Below, one piece after another: positions 51,089 through 59,570 of a DNA stretch of 64,000 nt; positions within the stretch are counted from its first letter, which is position 1; each line of letters begins with the position of its first letter. This DNA is from Methylibium sp035762065 (GTDB lineage: Bacteria > Pseudomonadota > Gammaproteobacteria > Burkholderiales > Burkholderiaceae_C), in NCBI RefSeq assembly GCF_035762065.1, contig NZ_DASTPW010000002.1, positions 234,459 through 298,458 on the forward strand. Reading direction: 5' to 3'. Below the pieces are notes generated by a model. It was given only the letters and a program-made list of their open reading frames with translations, searched no databases and was not told the origin of the DNA. The translations under genes and the position numbers were made by a program.

Positions 51089-52840
51089 ATGACGCGCAAT
51101 TCCTCCCTTCCGAGCCGACTCACCTCCGACGAAGAACGCGCCTTGCGGCTCAGCGCGCAGCGCTACGAATTTCTCGACCGCCTCAGCGAAGCCACGCGCG
51201 CGCTCAACGAAGCGGCGGAGATCATGGGCGTCACCGCGCGAATGCTCGGCGAGCACCTGAAGGCCACCCGCTGCGCCTACGCGGATGTCGAGCCCGACAA
51301 CGACAGCTTCACGATCCGCAACGATTGGGCCGGGCCCGGCATGGACAGCAGCGTCGGCGTCTATTCGCTTGCGCTGTTCGGACCGAAGGCGGTGACGCTG
51401 CTGCACCAGGGGCAGCGGCTGGTCGTGCGCGACGTCGACCGGGAACTCGGCGACGAGGGCGGGGCGCGGATGTTCAACGCCATCCGCATCAAGGCCATCG
51501 TCACCGCGCCGCTGGTCAAGGGGGGACGGCTCGTCGCGATGATGGCGGTGCACTCGTCGACGCCGCGCGACTGGAGCGAGGCCGACATCGCGCTCGTCGC
51601 AGAGGTGGTCGATCGCTGCTGGGCCCACATCGAGCGGGTGCGCGACAACGAGCGTTTGCGCGAGCAGGACCGCCACAAGGACGAGTTCCTCGCGACGCTC
51701 GCGCACGAGCTGCGCAATCCCCTGGCGCCGATGCGCTACGCGACCGCCTTGATGCGCATGGCGAAGGAGCCGGCGATCGCCGAGAAGGCTCGGGACATCA
51801 TCGAACGGCAGGTGGGTCACATGGTCCGGCTGATCGATGATCTGCTCGACCTGTCGCGCGTCAACCGCGGCCTCATCGAGCTGCACCAGGAGCGCGTGGC
51901 TCTGCTCGGCTTGCTCGAGCAGGCGGTCGAGGCGTCACGGCCTGCAATCGATGCCGCAGGGCACCGGCTCGACGTCACCACGCCCGACGCATCGCTGATG
52001 CTGCACGCCGATGCCGCCCGCGTCGTACAGATGGTGAGCAACCTGCTGAACAACGCCGCGAAGTACACGGCGGACGGCGGAACCATCGGGTTGGTCGCGC
52101 GAGCCGAGGCGGACCACGTCCTCATCGAGGTGGAGGACAACGGTTTCGGCATCGCACCGGCCGACCAAAGCCGGCTCTTCCAGATGTTCGTGCAACTGCC
52201 GCACACACGGCAGCACTCGAAGGGCGGACTGGGCATCGGGCTCTCGCTCGTCAAGACCTTGGCGTCGATGCACGGCGGAGCGGTCCGTGTCTACAGCGCC
52301 GGTGTGGGCCAAGGCGCGCGCTTCACGATCGAGCTGCCGTTGGCTGTCCCGGATGTGGAGGCTCCGGCCTCCGCGACGGCAGGAGCGGCCGAGTCACCGG
52401 CCGGCCCACTGGGGAGCGGGCAAAGGGTTCTCGTCGTCGAGGACAACGACGACGGACGTGCTGCGCTCGTGGAGATGCTGCGCCTGAGCGGCTACCACGT
52501 CGCTTCGGCCGCAAGCGGGCCGGAAGGGCTCGCGCAGGCGCAGCGCGTCCGACCGCAGATCGTGCTGCTGGACCTGGGGCTGCCCGGTCTCGACGGGCTC
52601 GAGGTGGCGCGGCGCTTGCGCAGCGACCCGGACCATGCGCACGTGAGGCTTCTGGCGGTGACCGGCTGGGGCTCTGCGGCCGACCGCGCCCGCACGCTGG
52701 CGGCCGGCTTCGACGACCACTTGACCAAACCGGTGGACCCCGGCGTCCTGAGTGAACGCCTTGCGTTCTGGACCGGTCAGATCGAGCGCCCCGCAACCAG
52801 CACGCACACCTCGCGCGGCGATCCGCCCGGCAACGCTTGA
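51089..52840 (+). CDS. Cytoplasmic hybrid histidine kinase with GAF sensor and receiver
   Basis: 583 residues, no membrane segments. A GAF domain covers about 30-195 (LGEHLKATRCAYADVEPDND, IRIKAIVTAPLVKGGRLVAM). HisKA has LAHELRNPLAPMRYA (His about 206), the ATPase has NLLNNAAKYT, DNGFGIAP and GGLGIGLSLVK, and the C-terminal receiver has VLLDLGLPGLDG (Asp about 495). It could phosphorylate the lone receiver protein at 41053-41436 or an unlinked regulator. The signal bound by GAF is unknown. Confidence 0.93.
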   Translation: MTRNSSLPSRLTSDEERALRLSAQRYEFLDRLSEATRALNEAAEIMGVTARMLGEHLKATRCAYADVEPDNDSFTIRNDWAGPGMDSSVGVYSLALFGPKAVTLLHQGQRLVVRDVDRELGDEGGARMFNAIRIKAIVTAPLVKGGRLVAMMAVHSSTPRDWSEADIALVAEVVDRCWAHIERVRDNERLREQDRHKDEFLATLAHELRNPLAPMRYATALMRMAKEPAIAEKARDIIERQVGHMVRLIDDLLDLSRVNRGLIELHQERVALLGLLEQAVEASRPAIDAAGHRLDVTTPDASLMLHADAARVVQMVSNLLNNAAKYTADGGTIGLVARAEADHVLIEVEDNGFGIAPADQSRLFQMFVQLPHTRQHSKGGLGIGLSLVKTLASMHGGAVRVYSAGVGQGARFTIELPLAVPDVEAPASATAGAAESPAGPLGSGQRVLVVEDNDDGRAALVEMLRLSGYHVASAASGPEGLAQAQRVRPQIVLLDLGLPGLDGLEVARRLRSDPDHAHVRLLAVTGWGSAADRARTLAAGFDDHLTKPVDPGVLSERLAFWTGQIERPATSTHTSRGDPPGNA

Positions 52841-52929
52841 CGGTCTGCCTCTCGCGGCGGCGTCCCGCGCGGGAACGATGCGGTCGGTCACCCCACCGAC
52901 GATCGCGACATGCCTCACCAGGAAGTGGC

Positions 52930-53571
52930 TCAGGGCACTTCGCGGCCGGCGACGTCTTCTCCCTTGAGGCACCTTGTCAGCACCTCGCGTGCCGCGCGGC
53001 CGGAGTGCCACTCGAGCGCGAACACCTGGCGCCCGCCGTGCTCGATGGCGAACGCGAGGCGGTCGTCCATGCCGGCTAGCGCGGCGTCGATCGTCGGCAC
53101 GGGGAACGCGATCTCATCGGCCATTGCGCCGATCGTGCGATTGAAGGCGGTCACCTCAGCCGATGGATCGTTGCCTTGCCGCAGCGTGACCTTGACGCGC
53201 TCGATCAGCTTGGCGTCGGCGGGCCGCGGAAACCCGTCCGGCGGTTCGATGGCGACGAATGCCAGCATGGCGCCTCGGTAGGCCCCACCCGGGCCCGAGA
53301 CCACGATCATGCGGTCGACCTTCCAGAACACACCCGTGCAGAACTCGCCGGGCTTCGCGTCAGACTTGCCGCGGAAGAACTGCCAGTAACCCGCCTCGAT
53401 CTTCTTGCGTCGCGGGTCGTTCAGCGCGCGGCCCTTGGCGGTCTCGATGGCGGCCTTGGCGTTGATCTCCTTCTTGGCGGTCGACACCAGGTCTTCCATC
53501 GGGTCGTAGGCCAGCGCTTGCGCACAGACGGAGCTTGTCAGCACCCAGGCCATCGCGGTCGATGCTTTCAT
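52930..53571 (-). CDS. Exported protein of unknown function (third gene of operon)
   Basis: 213 residues with a signal peptide (VLTSSVCAQALAYD). The mature chain has two cysteines, one in EFCTGVFWKVDRM and one in LTRCLKGED, and a beta-rich middle (MIVVSGPGGAYRGAMLAFVA). The ATG overlaps the upstream stop (ATGA). It is probably a lipid- or protein-interacting periplasmic factor; no family assigned. Confidence 0.6.
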   Translation of the reverse strand: MKASTAMAWVLTSSVCAQALAYDPMEDLVSTAKKEINAKAAIETAKGRALNDPRRKKIEAGYWQFFRGKSDAKPGEFCTGVFWKVDRMIVVSGPGGAYRGAMLAFVAIEPPDGFPRPADAKLIERVKVTLRQGNDPSAEVTAFNRTIGAMADEIAFPVPTIDAALAGMDDRLAFAIEHGGRQVFALEWHSGRAAREVLTRCLKGEDVAGREVP

Positions 53572-54737
53572 CGCGGGGCCTCCAGCAACCCGGTGCAGGC
53601 GAATGCCACGCCACCCCAGCCCTGATTCGTGTTGGTCCAGATGCGAACGTCCGCCACGCGCAGCAGCTTCTTTGCGTCGGGGAGCAGCACGAACTGCACG
53701 TTGCAGTTCTCGTACAGGCCTTCCTCCCACACGGCGCCCTTGCGGTTGCCGACGACCACCCGGTTGTCGAACTCCTTGCCATAGCTCATGAAGTGCAGGC
53801 TGCCGGCGCCGGAGACGAGCGGGGCACCCATGGTGGCCGCCACCTCCTGGTCGGTCTTGCCTTCCCAGGCCGTCAGCATCAGCCGTTCGCTGCGAGACAT
53901 CGATCGGTTTTTGCGCACATCAGCGGCGGCCGTCTGGAAGGCAAATTCCGCTTCCGATTGCTGGATGCCTCGTTCGAGCCGTGGCTTGATCTGGCCCGCC
54001 AGTTGGTCGTACTGCTGCTGGATTCGAGCCATCTGCGTCTTGGCCTCTTCCAGCTCCTGCGGTGTCGGCCGGCGCGACCACTTGCCCGACGGATCGGGGC
54101 GCTTGCTTGCGCTCCACAACACCCACCACGAGAAGTCGAGGTACTCCGGTGCACTCTGCTGGCCGAGCAGCTGCAGGTCCTCGGGCAGGCCGATCTTCGT
54201 GATTTCGCTTCGAAAGACGCCGAGGTCGTTGTTCGCCTTCGCGGCCTTGACCATGGCGCCACGCAGCACGTCGTCGTTGCAGGCCACTTTGTGCAGCTTC
54301 AGCAGCACCGGCGAGGCCGAGGTGCGCCATGCGCCCGCAGGCAGCGGCTCGTTCTTCAGGTCTTCGCGCCGCAGCTTCCAGCTGCCTTCTCCGACACGCA
54401 CCTTCACCGGCGCATCGAACGCCGGCTGCGGCGGCACCGTCTTGCCGTCATGGGCAAACTTGACGACACATTCGAACTGCAGCCGCAGCGCGCTGAATTC
54501 CGGCTTGTCGGCAGCCTCGTACACCACCACCGTGTCGAGCTGGCGAACGCTCGTCGGCCCGAGCAGCTGCTCGGGCGGCGTCCGGTTCATGACCACGGCG
54601 AAATCTGCGTAGTAGGCCTCGCGCTGGCCCGGCTCGCCTTGCACATGCACGAGCGCCGACTGCGCGGCGCCCAGTGTCGGCAGCGCACCGCCAGCAAGCG
54701 CGAGCACGGCCCCGGCCCAACGAGCGGGGCTTGTCAT
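53568..54737 (-). CDS. Large exported protein of unknown function (second gene of operon)
   Basis: 389 residues with a signal peptide (AGAVLALAGGALPTLGAAQ). The N-terminal half is beta-rich, the centre is a long charged helix (PTPQELEEAKTQMARIQQQY...), and the end is GWGGVAFACTGLLEAPR. No recognised domain. ATGA overlaps at both ends place it in one transcript with the methyltransferase and the third gene. Confidence 0.6.
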   Translation of the reverse strand: MTSPARWAGAVLALAGGALPTLGAAQSALVHVQGEPGQREAYYADFAVVMNRTPPEQLLGPTSVRQLDTVVVYEAADKPEFSALRLQFECVVKFAHDGKTVPPQPAFDAPVKVRVGEGSWKLRREDLKNEPLPAGAWRTSASPVLLKLHKVACNDDVLRGAMVKAAKANNDLGVFRSEITKIGLPEDLQLLGQQSAPEYLDFSWWVLWSASKRPDPSGKWSRRPTPQELEEAKTQMARIQQQYDQLAGQIKPRLERGIQQSEAEFAFQTAAADVRKNRSMSRSERLMLTAWEGKTDQEVAATMGAPLVSGAGSLHFMSYGKEFDNRVVVGNRKGAVWEEGLYENCNVQFVLLPDAKKLLRVADVRIWTNTNQGWGGVAFACTGLLEAPR

Positions 54738-55426
54738 GACTGCTTGCGAGCGACGATGAACACGCGGAAGTCCTTGCGCCGGGTGCCGTGGCGTTCGATG
54801 GCGTCGATCACGAGCCCGTGCCGCTCGAAAGCCGCCCGCAGCATCCCGGCATCGAGCACGAGAACCTCGGGTGCCTTGCCGAGCGCCTTCATCAGCGGCA
54901 CCAGCACGCGCGGAACCAACGGGTTCATTTCGGCCAGGCAGGCCGTCTTCGAGATGAACAGCCCGCCGGGCCGCAGCGAAGCGAGCACGCTGCGAAGCGT
55001 GTCGTCGAGATCCGTCATCAGGTGCAGCACGTTGAACCCGAGCACCGCATCGAAAGGCCCATCGGCCGATGCCGAAACCGACCCGGCCTCGGCCACCTCG
55101 AAGCGCAGCTGCGGCAGCGCTTGCGCCGCCAGCTTCCGGCGCGCAATGGCAATCATTCCGCTCGACACGTCGGTGGCCAGCATCGAGCGCGTGCCCGCGG
55201 CCAGCCGCAGCGCGGTACTCCCGGTGCCACAGCCGATCTCGAGCACCGCGTCGTCGACCGACAGCAACTGCTGCACACGACGCAGGGTGGCTTCATACCC
55301 GGCGACGTCGGCAATGGGTGCGGCCGCGTAGCGACAGGCGACGCGATCCCAGAAGCGGGCTTGAATGGCCGGCCGGGTGCGGGGCTGCGCAGCTGCTGCG
55401 GCGTGGAAGAAGGAGCTTGAATGCAT
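54734..55426 (-). CDS. Class I SAM-dependent methyltransferase
   Basis: 230 residues. Motif I is VLEIGCGTGSTALRLA, followed by MLATDVSSGMIAIARRK, FDAVLGFNVLHLM and LRPGGLFISKT. It resembles small-molecule methyltransferases of the UbiE/Coq5 group. It is the first gene of a three-gene operon and is transcribed away from the LysR gene across a 95-base region with a dyad. LysR control is likely. Confidence 0.9.
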   Translation of the reverse strand: MHSSSFFHAAAAAQPRTRPAIQARFWDRVACRYAAAPIADVAGYEATLRRVQQLLSVDDAVLEIGCGTGSTALRLAAGTRSMLATDVSSGMIAIARRKLAAQALPQLRFEVAEAGSVSASADGPFDAVLGFNVLHLMTDLDDTLRSVLASLRPGGLFISKTACLAEMNPLVPRVLVPLMKALGKAPEVLVLDAGMLRAAFERHGLVIDAIERHGTRRKDFRVFIVARKQS

Positions 55427-55466
55427 TGGCGACGCAGCGCGTAACGGGCCTCGCGGTGACGTGGAA

Positions 55467-55485
55467 GCGCATGCTATTCATGCGC
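55467..55485. promoter_or_regulatory. 19-bp perfect dyad in the LysR/methyltransferase intergenic region
   Basis: GCGCATG-CTATT-CATGCGC is a perfect 7-bp inverted repeat with a 5-base centre. It lies 41 bases upstream of the methyltransferase start and 37 bases upstream of the LysR start, the usual place of a LysR recognition site controlling both. Confidence 0.6.
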
Positions 55486-55521
55486 CGATCGTTAGTCATC
55501 GCCCAGAATCGAAGATCGCTC

Positions 55522-56415
55522 ATGCATCGGCGTATGGATCGACCTGACTGGAATCAGCTAAAGGCTTTCCTGGAAACGGCTGAAACCGGCTCGCTCTCGG
55601 CCGCAGCGCGCAAGCTGGGCCTGACCCAGCCGACGCTCAGCCGGCAAGTCGCCGCCATCGAGAAGCAGCTCGGGGTCATGTTGTTCGAGCGTGTCGGAAA
55701 GGCCATGGTGCTCACCGGCACCGGATTGGCATTGCTTGAACACGCGCGGACGATGGGAGCGGCGGCCGAAGACCTGCGCATGGCTGCAACGGGCCAATCG
55801 CAGGCTGTGGACGGTGTGGTGTGCATCTCCGCCACCGAGACGGTGGCAGCGTACTTGCTGCCGAAGGTGCTGCACCGTGTGCGCGAGCTGGCGCCGACCA
55901 TCGTCATCGACCTTGTCACCTCGGACGCATTGAGCGATCTGCGGCGACGCGAAGCCGACATCGCGGTGCGGCACCTCAGGCCGGATCAGCCCGATCTCAT
56001 CGGACGCTGGTTGCGCGACGCGACAGCGAGCTTCTACGCCTCCAGGACGTGGGTCGAGCGGCACGGGCATCCCCGCACCGCCGAGGACGCCGCTCGGCAC
56101 TTTTTCGTCGGTATCGACCGGTCAGGTCGCTACCTGGAGTTCTTGCGCCAGCACGGCTTGCCGCTGCAGGCCGCGAACTTCGCCTGCTATGCCGAGAACA
56201 CCCTGTCGAACTGGTCGCTTGTGCGCAGCGGGCTCGGCATCGGGCCCATGATGGACGAGATCGCGTGCGGGATGCCCGACATGGTGCGTGTGCTCGACGA
56301 TGTGCCGACGGTGCAATTCCCGATCTGGCTCGTCACGCATCGCGAGCTCCGCACGGCACGGCGCATCCGCATGGTGTTCGACATGCTGGCCGAAGGGCTG
56401 GCCGATCGCGGCTGA
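55522..56415 (+). CDS. LysR-family transcriptional regulator
   Basis: 297 residues (or 293 from the ATG at 55534). The N-terminal helix-turn-helix is DWNQLKAFLETAETGSLSAA, RKLGLTQPTLSRQVAAIEKQ. The effector domain begins about residue 90 (VDGVVCISATETVAAYLLPK). It is transcribed divergently from the methyltransferase operon and probably regulates it. The effector is unknown. Confidence 0.92.
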   Translation: MHRRMDRPDWNQLKAFLETAETGSLSAAARKLGLTQPTLSRQVAAIEKQLGVMLFERVGKAMVLTGTGLALLEHARTMGAAAEDLRMAATGQSQAVDGVVCISATETVAAYLLPKVLHRVRELAPTIVIDLVTSDALSDLRRREADIAVRHLRPDQPDLIGRWLRDATASFYASRTWVERHGHPRTAEDAARHFFVGIDRSGRYLEFLRQHGLPLQAANFACYAENTLSNWSLVRSGLGIGPMMDEIACGMPDMVRVLDDVPTVQFPIWLVTHRELRTARRIRMVFDMLAEGLADRG

Positions 56416-56596
56416 ACGAAGCGGCTCGTTCAAACGGCCCTGCCGGCGTCCGAGCTCGCATGACCGCAAAGCCAGAAACCCGTCCGGTCTGGCTAGCGAT
56501 GCCTGAAGATGCACGCAAGGTTCGACCGACTCGGCCGCGGCCGCACAGCGCTGTCGCCCGCTGCATGACCAGGAGGCGCTGATGCAGCGCACGCCC

Positions 56597-56632
56597 GAAA
56601 AAGAAAAAGGCCTTGGCGTGGACCAAGGCCTT
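56597..56632 (-). terminator. Rho-independent terminator of tRNA-Ala (minus strand)
   Basis: A perfect 10-bp stem AAGGCCTTGG / CCAAGGCCTT with a 6-base loop ends, on the minus strand, in TTTCTTTTTC. It lies 12 bases after the CCA end of tRNA-Ala. Confidence 0.85.
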
Positions 56633-56644
56633 CTTCGTTGTCGG

Positions 56645-56720
<76 letters not shown>

Positions 56721-56774
56721 ACGCGAGGCGCGAGTGTAGCCGAGGCCCGCGGTTGTCAGGTGCCGCGCGGCGAT

Positions 56775-57644
56775 TCAGCGCATGCCGTTGCGCCGGGCGA
56801 GTTCGAGCCACAGGCCCGAGTGATCGGCGTCGGGCCAGCCGTGCTCGGCGGTGCTGGCGTAGAGCTGCTCGAAGAGGGTCGTGATTGGCGCCTCGAAGCC
56901 CGTTTCGGCGCCGGTCGCGAGCGCGTTGCGCAGGTCCTTCAGCTGCACGGTGACCGCCGCGCGCTTGGCGAAGTCGCGCTCGACCATCCGCCGGCCATGC
57001 ACTTCGAGGATGCGGCTGTCGGCGAAGCCGCCCCGCAGCGCTTCGCGCACCTTGGCCGGGTCGGCGCCGCCGCGCTCGGCGAGCAGCAGCGCTTCGGCCA
57101 CCGCGCCGATCGTGATGCCGACGATCATCTGGTTGGCGAGCTTCGCCAGCTGGCCGGCGCCGTGCGAGCCGACGTGCGTGGCGCGGCCGAGCGGCGCGAA
57201 GACGGGCGCGGCGTACGCGAAGTCCTCGGCCGTGCCGCCGACCATGATCGCCAGCGTGCCGGCCTCGGCGCCGACGGTGCCGCCCGAGACCGGCGCGTCG
57301 AGCGATCGCACCCCGCGCGCGGCAAGCCGCTCGGCGTGGTCCCGTGACTGCGCCGGGCGGATCGAGCTCATGTCGATCAGCAACGTGCCCGGCCTCGCGA
57401 CCTGCGCAGCGCCCTGCACGAACAGCAGCTCGTGCACCGCCTCGCCGTGCTCGAGCATCGTGATTGCCACATCGGCTTCGGCCAGCGCCGCCTCGGCACT
57501 CGGGGCGATACGCGCGCCGCAGTCGGCCAGTGCCTCGGCCTTCGCGCGGGTGCGGTTCCACACGGTGGGGGCGAGCCCGGCGGCGGCGAGCCGGCGGGTC
57601 ATCGGCGCACCCATCAGGCCGGTGCCGAGCAGCGCGATCTTCAT
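56775..57644 (-). CDS. NAD(P)-dependent oxidoreductase, 3-hydroxyisobutyrate dehydrogenase family
   Basis: 289 residues. The Rossmann motif LLGTGLMGAPMTRRL at the start, the substrate-binding DAPVSGGTVGAEAGTLAIMVGG and the catalytic-Lys region GAGQLAKLANQMIVG (Lys about 170) are those of beta-hydroxyacid dehydrogenases, including 3-hydroxyisobutyrate and tartronate semialdehyde reductases. The exact substrate is not determined. Monocistronic. Confidence 0.9.
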   Translation of the reverse strand: MKIALLGTGLMGAPMTRRLAAAGLAPTVWNRTRAKAEALADCGARIAPSAEAALAEADVAITMLEHGEAVHELLFVQGAAQVARPGTLLIDMSSIRPAQSRDHAERLAARGVRSLDAPVSGGTVGAEAGTLAIMVGGTAEDFAYAAPVFAPLGRATHVGSHGAGQLAKLANQMIVGITIGAVAEALLLAERGGADPAKVREALRGGFADSRILEVHGRRMVERDFAKRAAVTVQLKDLRNALATGAETGFEAPITTLFEQLYASTAEHGWPDADHSGLWLELARRNGMR

Positions 57645-57781
57645 GCGGACTCCATCACGTTCGTCGGGGACGAAGCCAGTTTAGGCAGCGCCGCGCCTGC
57701 CGATGACCGGTCGTTCGCGGTGGAAAAGCGCCGCCGTCGCCTTGCAGTTCCGCGCATGGCAGGTGCGCGCCGAGCCGTCCA

Positions 57782-59566
57782 ATGACACCAAGATCCGCCG
57801 CAGGACCGTCCCGCACCATGCCGCCCGCTTCCCCGCCTGCCCCTGCCGCCGCAACGGCCGCCACGCGCCGCCTCGGCCGCTTCGCGTTGGGCCGGCTGGT
57901 CGCGCGCAGCTCACGCACGATGTGGTGGCAGGCGCAGGACAGCACGAGCGGCGTCGAACACTGGCTCGCCTTGCCGCGAGCGCAGCCGACCGACGCGAAG
58001 GCGCTGGCCGACTGGGCGCGCGATGGACGCCACCTCGCGCGCCTCGATCACCCGCAGCTCGTCGCCGGCGTGCAGGCCGGCACCGAGGCGGGCTGGCCCT
58101 GCATCGCCGCGCCGGTGGTGGCCGGCGAGACGCTCGAAGGCTGGCTCGCGAGCAACCCGGCGCCGCCGCCCGAACAGGCGGCGCGCTGGCTCTGCGATCT
58201 GCTGCAAGGCCTCGCCTACGTCCATGAAGCCGGGCTTGCGCACGGCGACATCGCCGCCTCCAGCGTGCTGATCGACGCGCAAGGCCGCGCGCTGCTGATG
58301 CCGGGCGGCGTCGGCCTTGTCGCTCCCGCCGGCCATGGCGCAAAGACCGATGTGGCGACCGCCGATGCGCTGAAGCAGCAACGCGATGCCAGCGCGCGCG
58401 ACCTGCTCGCCTGCGGCCTGCTGCTGCACCGCCTGCTGGCGGGTGCGAACGCGCTCGACGAAGCCGATGCGCCGACCGCCGTCGAGCGCGCCGACCGCGA
58501 GATCGTCCGCCTGGGCTGGACCACGCCGCAGCCGGTGCCCGAGCCGCTGCGCGCGATCGCGAACCGCGCCACCGAGCGCGATCCGCAACGCCGCTACCTT
58601 GGCGCGCGCAGCCTGCAGCGCGCGCTGCAGGGCTGGCTCGACGCGCAGGACGGCGGCGGCGGTACCCTCGCGCTGGTGCTCGACCGCTTGCAGACGGTCG
58701 GCCACCTGCCGGCGCTGCCGGGGCTCGCCGGGCGCGTCGCCGAGCTGGCGGCGGTCGAGCAGCAGCGCCTCGCCGAACTGGCCGAGGTGGTGCTGCAGGA
58801 CCCGGCGCTGGCCTTCGAGATGCTGCGGCAGGTGAGGGTGGCCCAGTACGCGGCCAACAGCGACGGCGGCGTCACCACGGTGCGCCGCGCGATCGCGCTG
58901 GTCGGCGTGCAGGGCCTGCGCCAGACGGCGACCGGCCTGCGCGCCTGGCCGGGCGCGCTCGAAGCCGCGGCACCACGCTCGACGACCACGGCCTTCGCCC
59001 GCGCGATGCGCGAGGCCCTGCGCTCCGCGCACGCCGCGCGGCGCCTGTGCCCGGCCGACATGGACGGCGAATGCGTCTACCTGATCGCGCTGCTGCAGCA
59101 CCTGGGCCCGCTGCTCGCCGGCTACCACCTGCCCGAGGAGTCGGCGCAACTGCGCCTGCTGACCGACCCCGAGCCGCCGACCAAGCCGATGAGCGAAGCA
59201 GCGGCGGCCTTCGCGGTGATGGGCGTCGATCTCGAATCGATCGGCATCGCAGTCGCGCGCCACTGGGGGCTCGACGAGAGCCTGCTGGGCGCCATGCGCC
59301 GCGTCTCCACCGCGGCCCCGGTGCGCGCCCCCGACGATCGCAACGACATGCGGCGCGTGCTGGCGAGCGCGGCGGTCGAGGGCGTCGCGGCGCTGTCCTC
59401 GCTGGAAGCGCGCAACGGCCACGCGGCGGCGGCCCTCGCGAAAGTGCAGCTGCGCTACGCGCGCGCGCTGACGCTGGCGCCGAACGAGCTGGCCGATGCG
59501 GTGCATGCGGCGGTGCAGGCGGTCGGCGATCCGGCCGAGGCCGCCGAGCCGGTGCTGGCGGCGTGA
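57782..59566 (+). CDS. Pseudokinase-HDOD protein
   Basis: 594 residues. An N-terminal Ser/Thr-kinase-like domain (about 30-280) is degenerate. The ATP-binding Lys strand is absent, the catalytic loop reads HGDIAASSVLID, with Ser instead of the metal-binding Asn, and DFG is replaced by PGGVG. A HDOD domain follows (about 300-500; VVLQDPALAFEMLRQV, then GGVTTVRRAIALVGVQGLRQ). It probably acts as a scaffold or sensor. It ends 4 bases before the active kinase-HDOD-GAF gene, its paralogue. Confidence 0.85.
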   Translation: MTPRSAAGPSRTMPPASPPAPAAATAATRRLGRFALGRLVARSSRTMWWQAQDSTSGVEHWLALPRAQPTDAKALADWARDGRHLARLDHPQLVAGVQAGTEAGWPCIAAPVVAGETLEGWLASNPAPPPEQAARWLCDLLQGLAYVHEAGLAHGDIAASSVLIDAQGRALLMPGGVGLVAPAGHGAKTDVATADALKQQRDASARDLLACGLLLHRLLAGANALDEADAPTAVERADREIVRLGWTTPQPVPEPLRAIANRATERDPQRRYLGARSLQRALQGWLDAQDGGGGTLALVLDRLQTVGHLPALPGLAGRVAELAAVEQQRLAELAEVVLQDPALAFEMLRQVRVAQYAANSDGGVTTVRRAIALVGVQGLRQTATGLRAWPGALEAAAPRSTTTAFARAMREALRSAHAARRLCPADMDGECVYLIALLQHLGPLLAGYHLPEESAQLRLLTDPEPPTKPMSEAAAAFAVMGVDLESIGIAVARHWGLDESLLGAMRRVSTAAPVRAPDDRNDMRRVLASAAVEGVAALSSLEARNGHAAAALAKVQLRYARALTLAPNELADAVHAAVQAVGDPAEAAEPVLAA

Positions 59567-59570
59567 ATCG

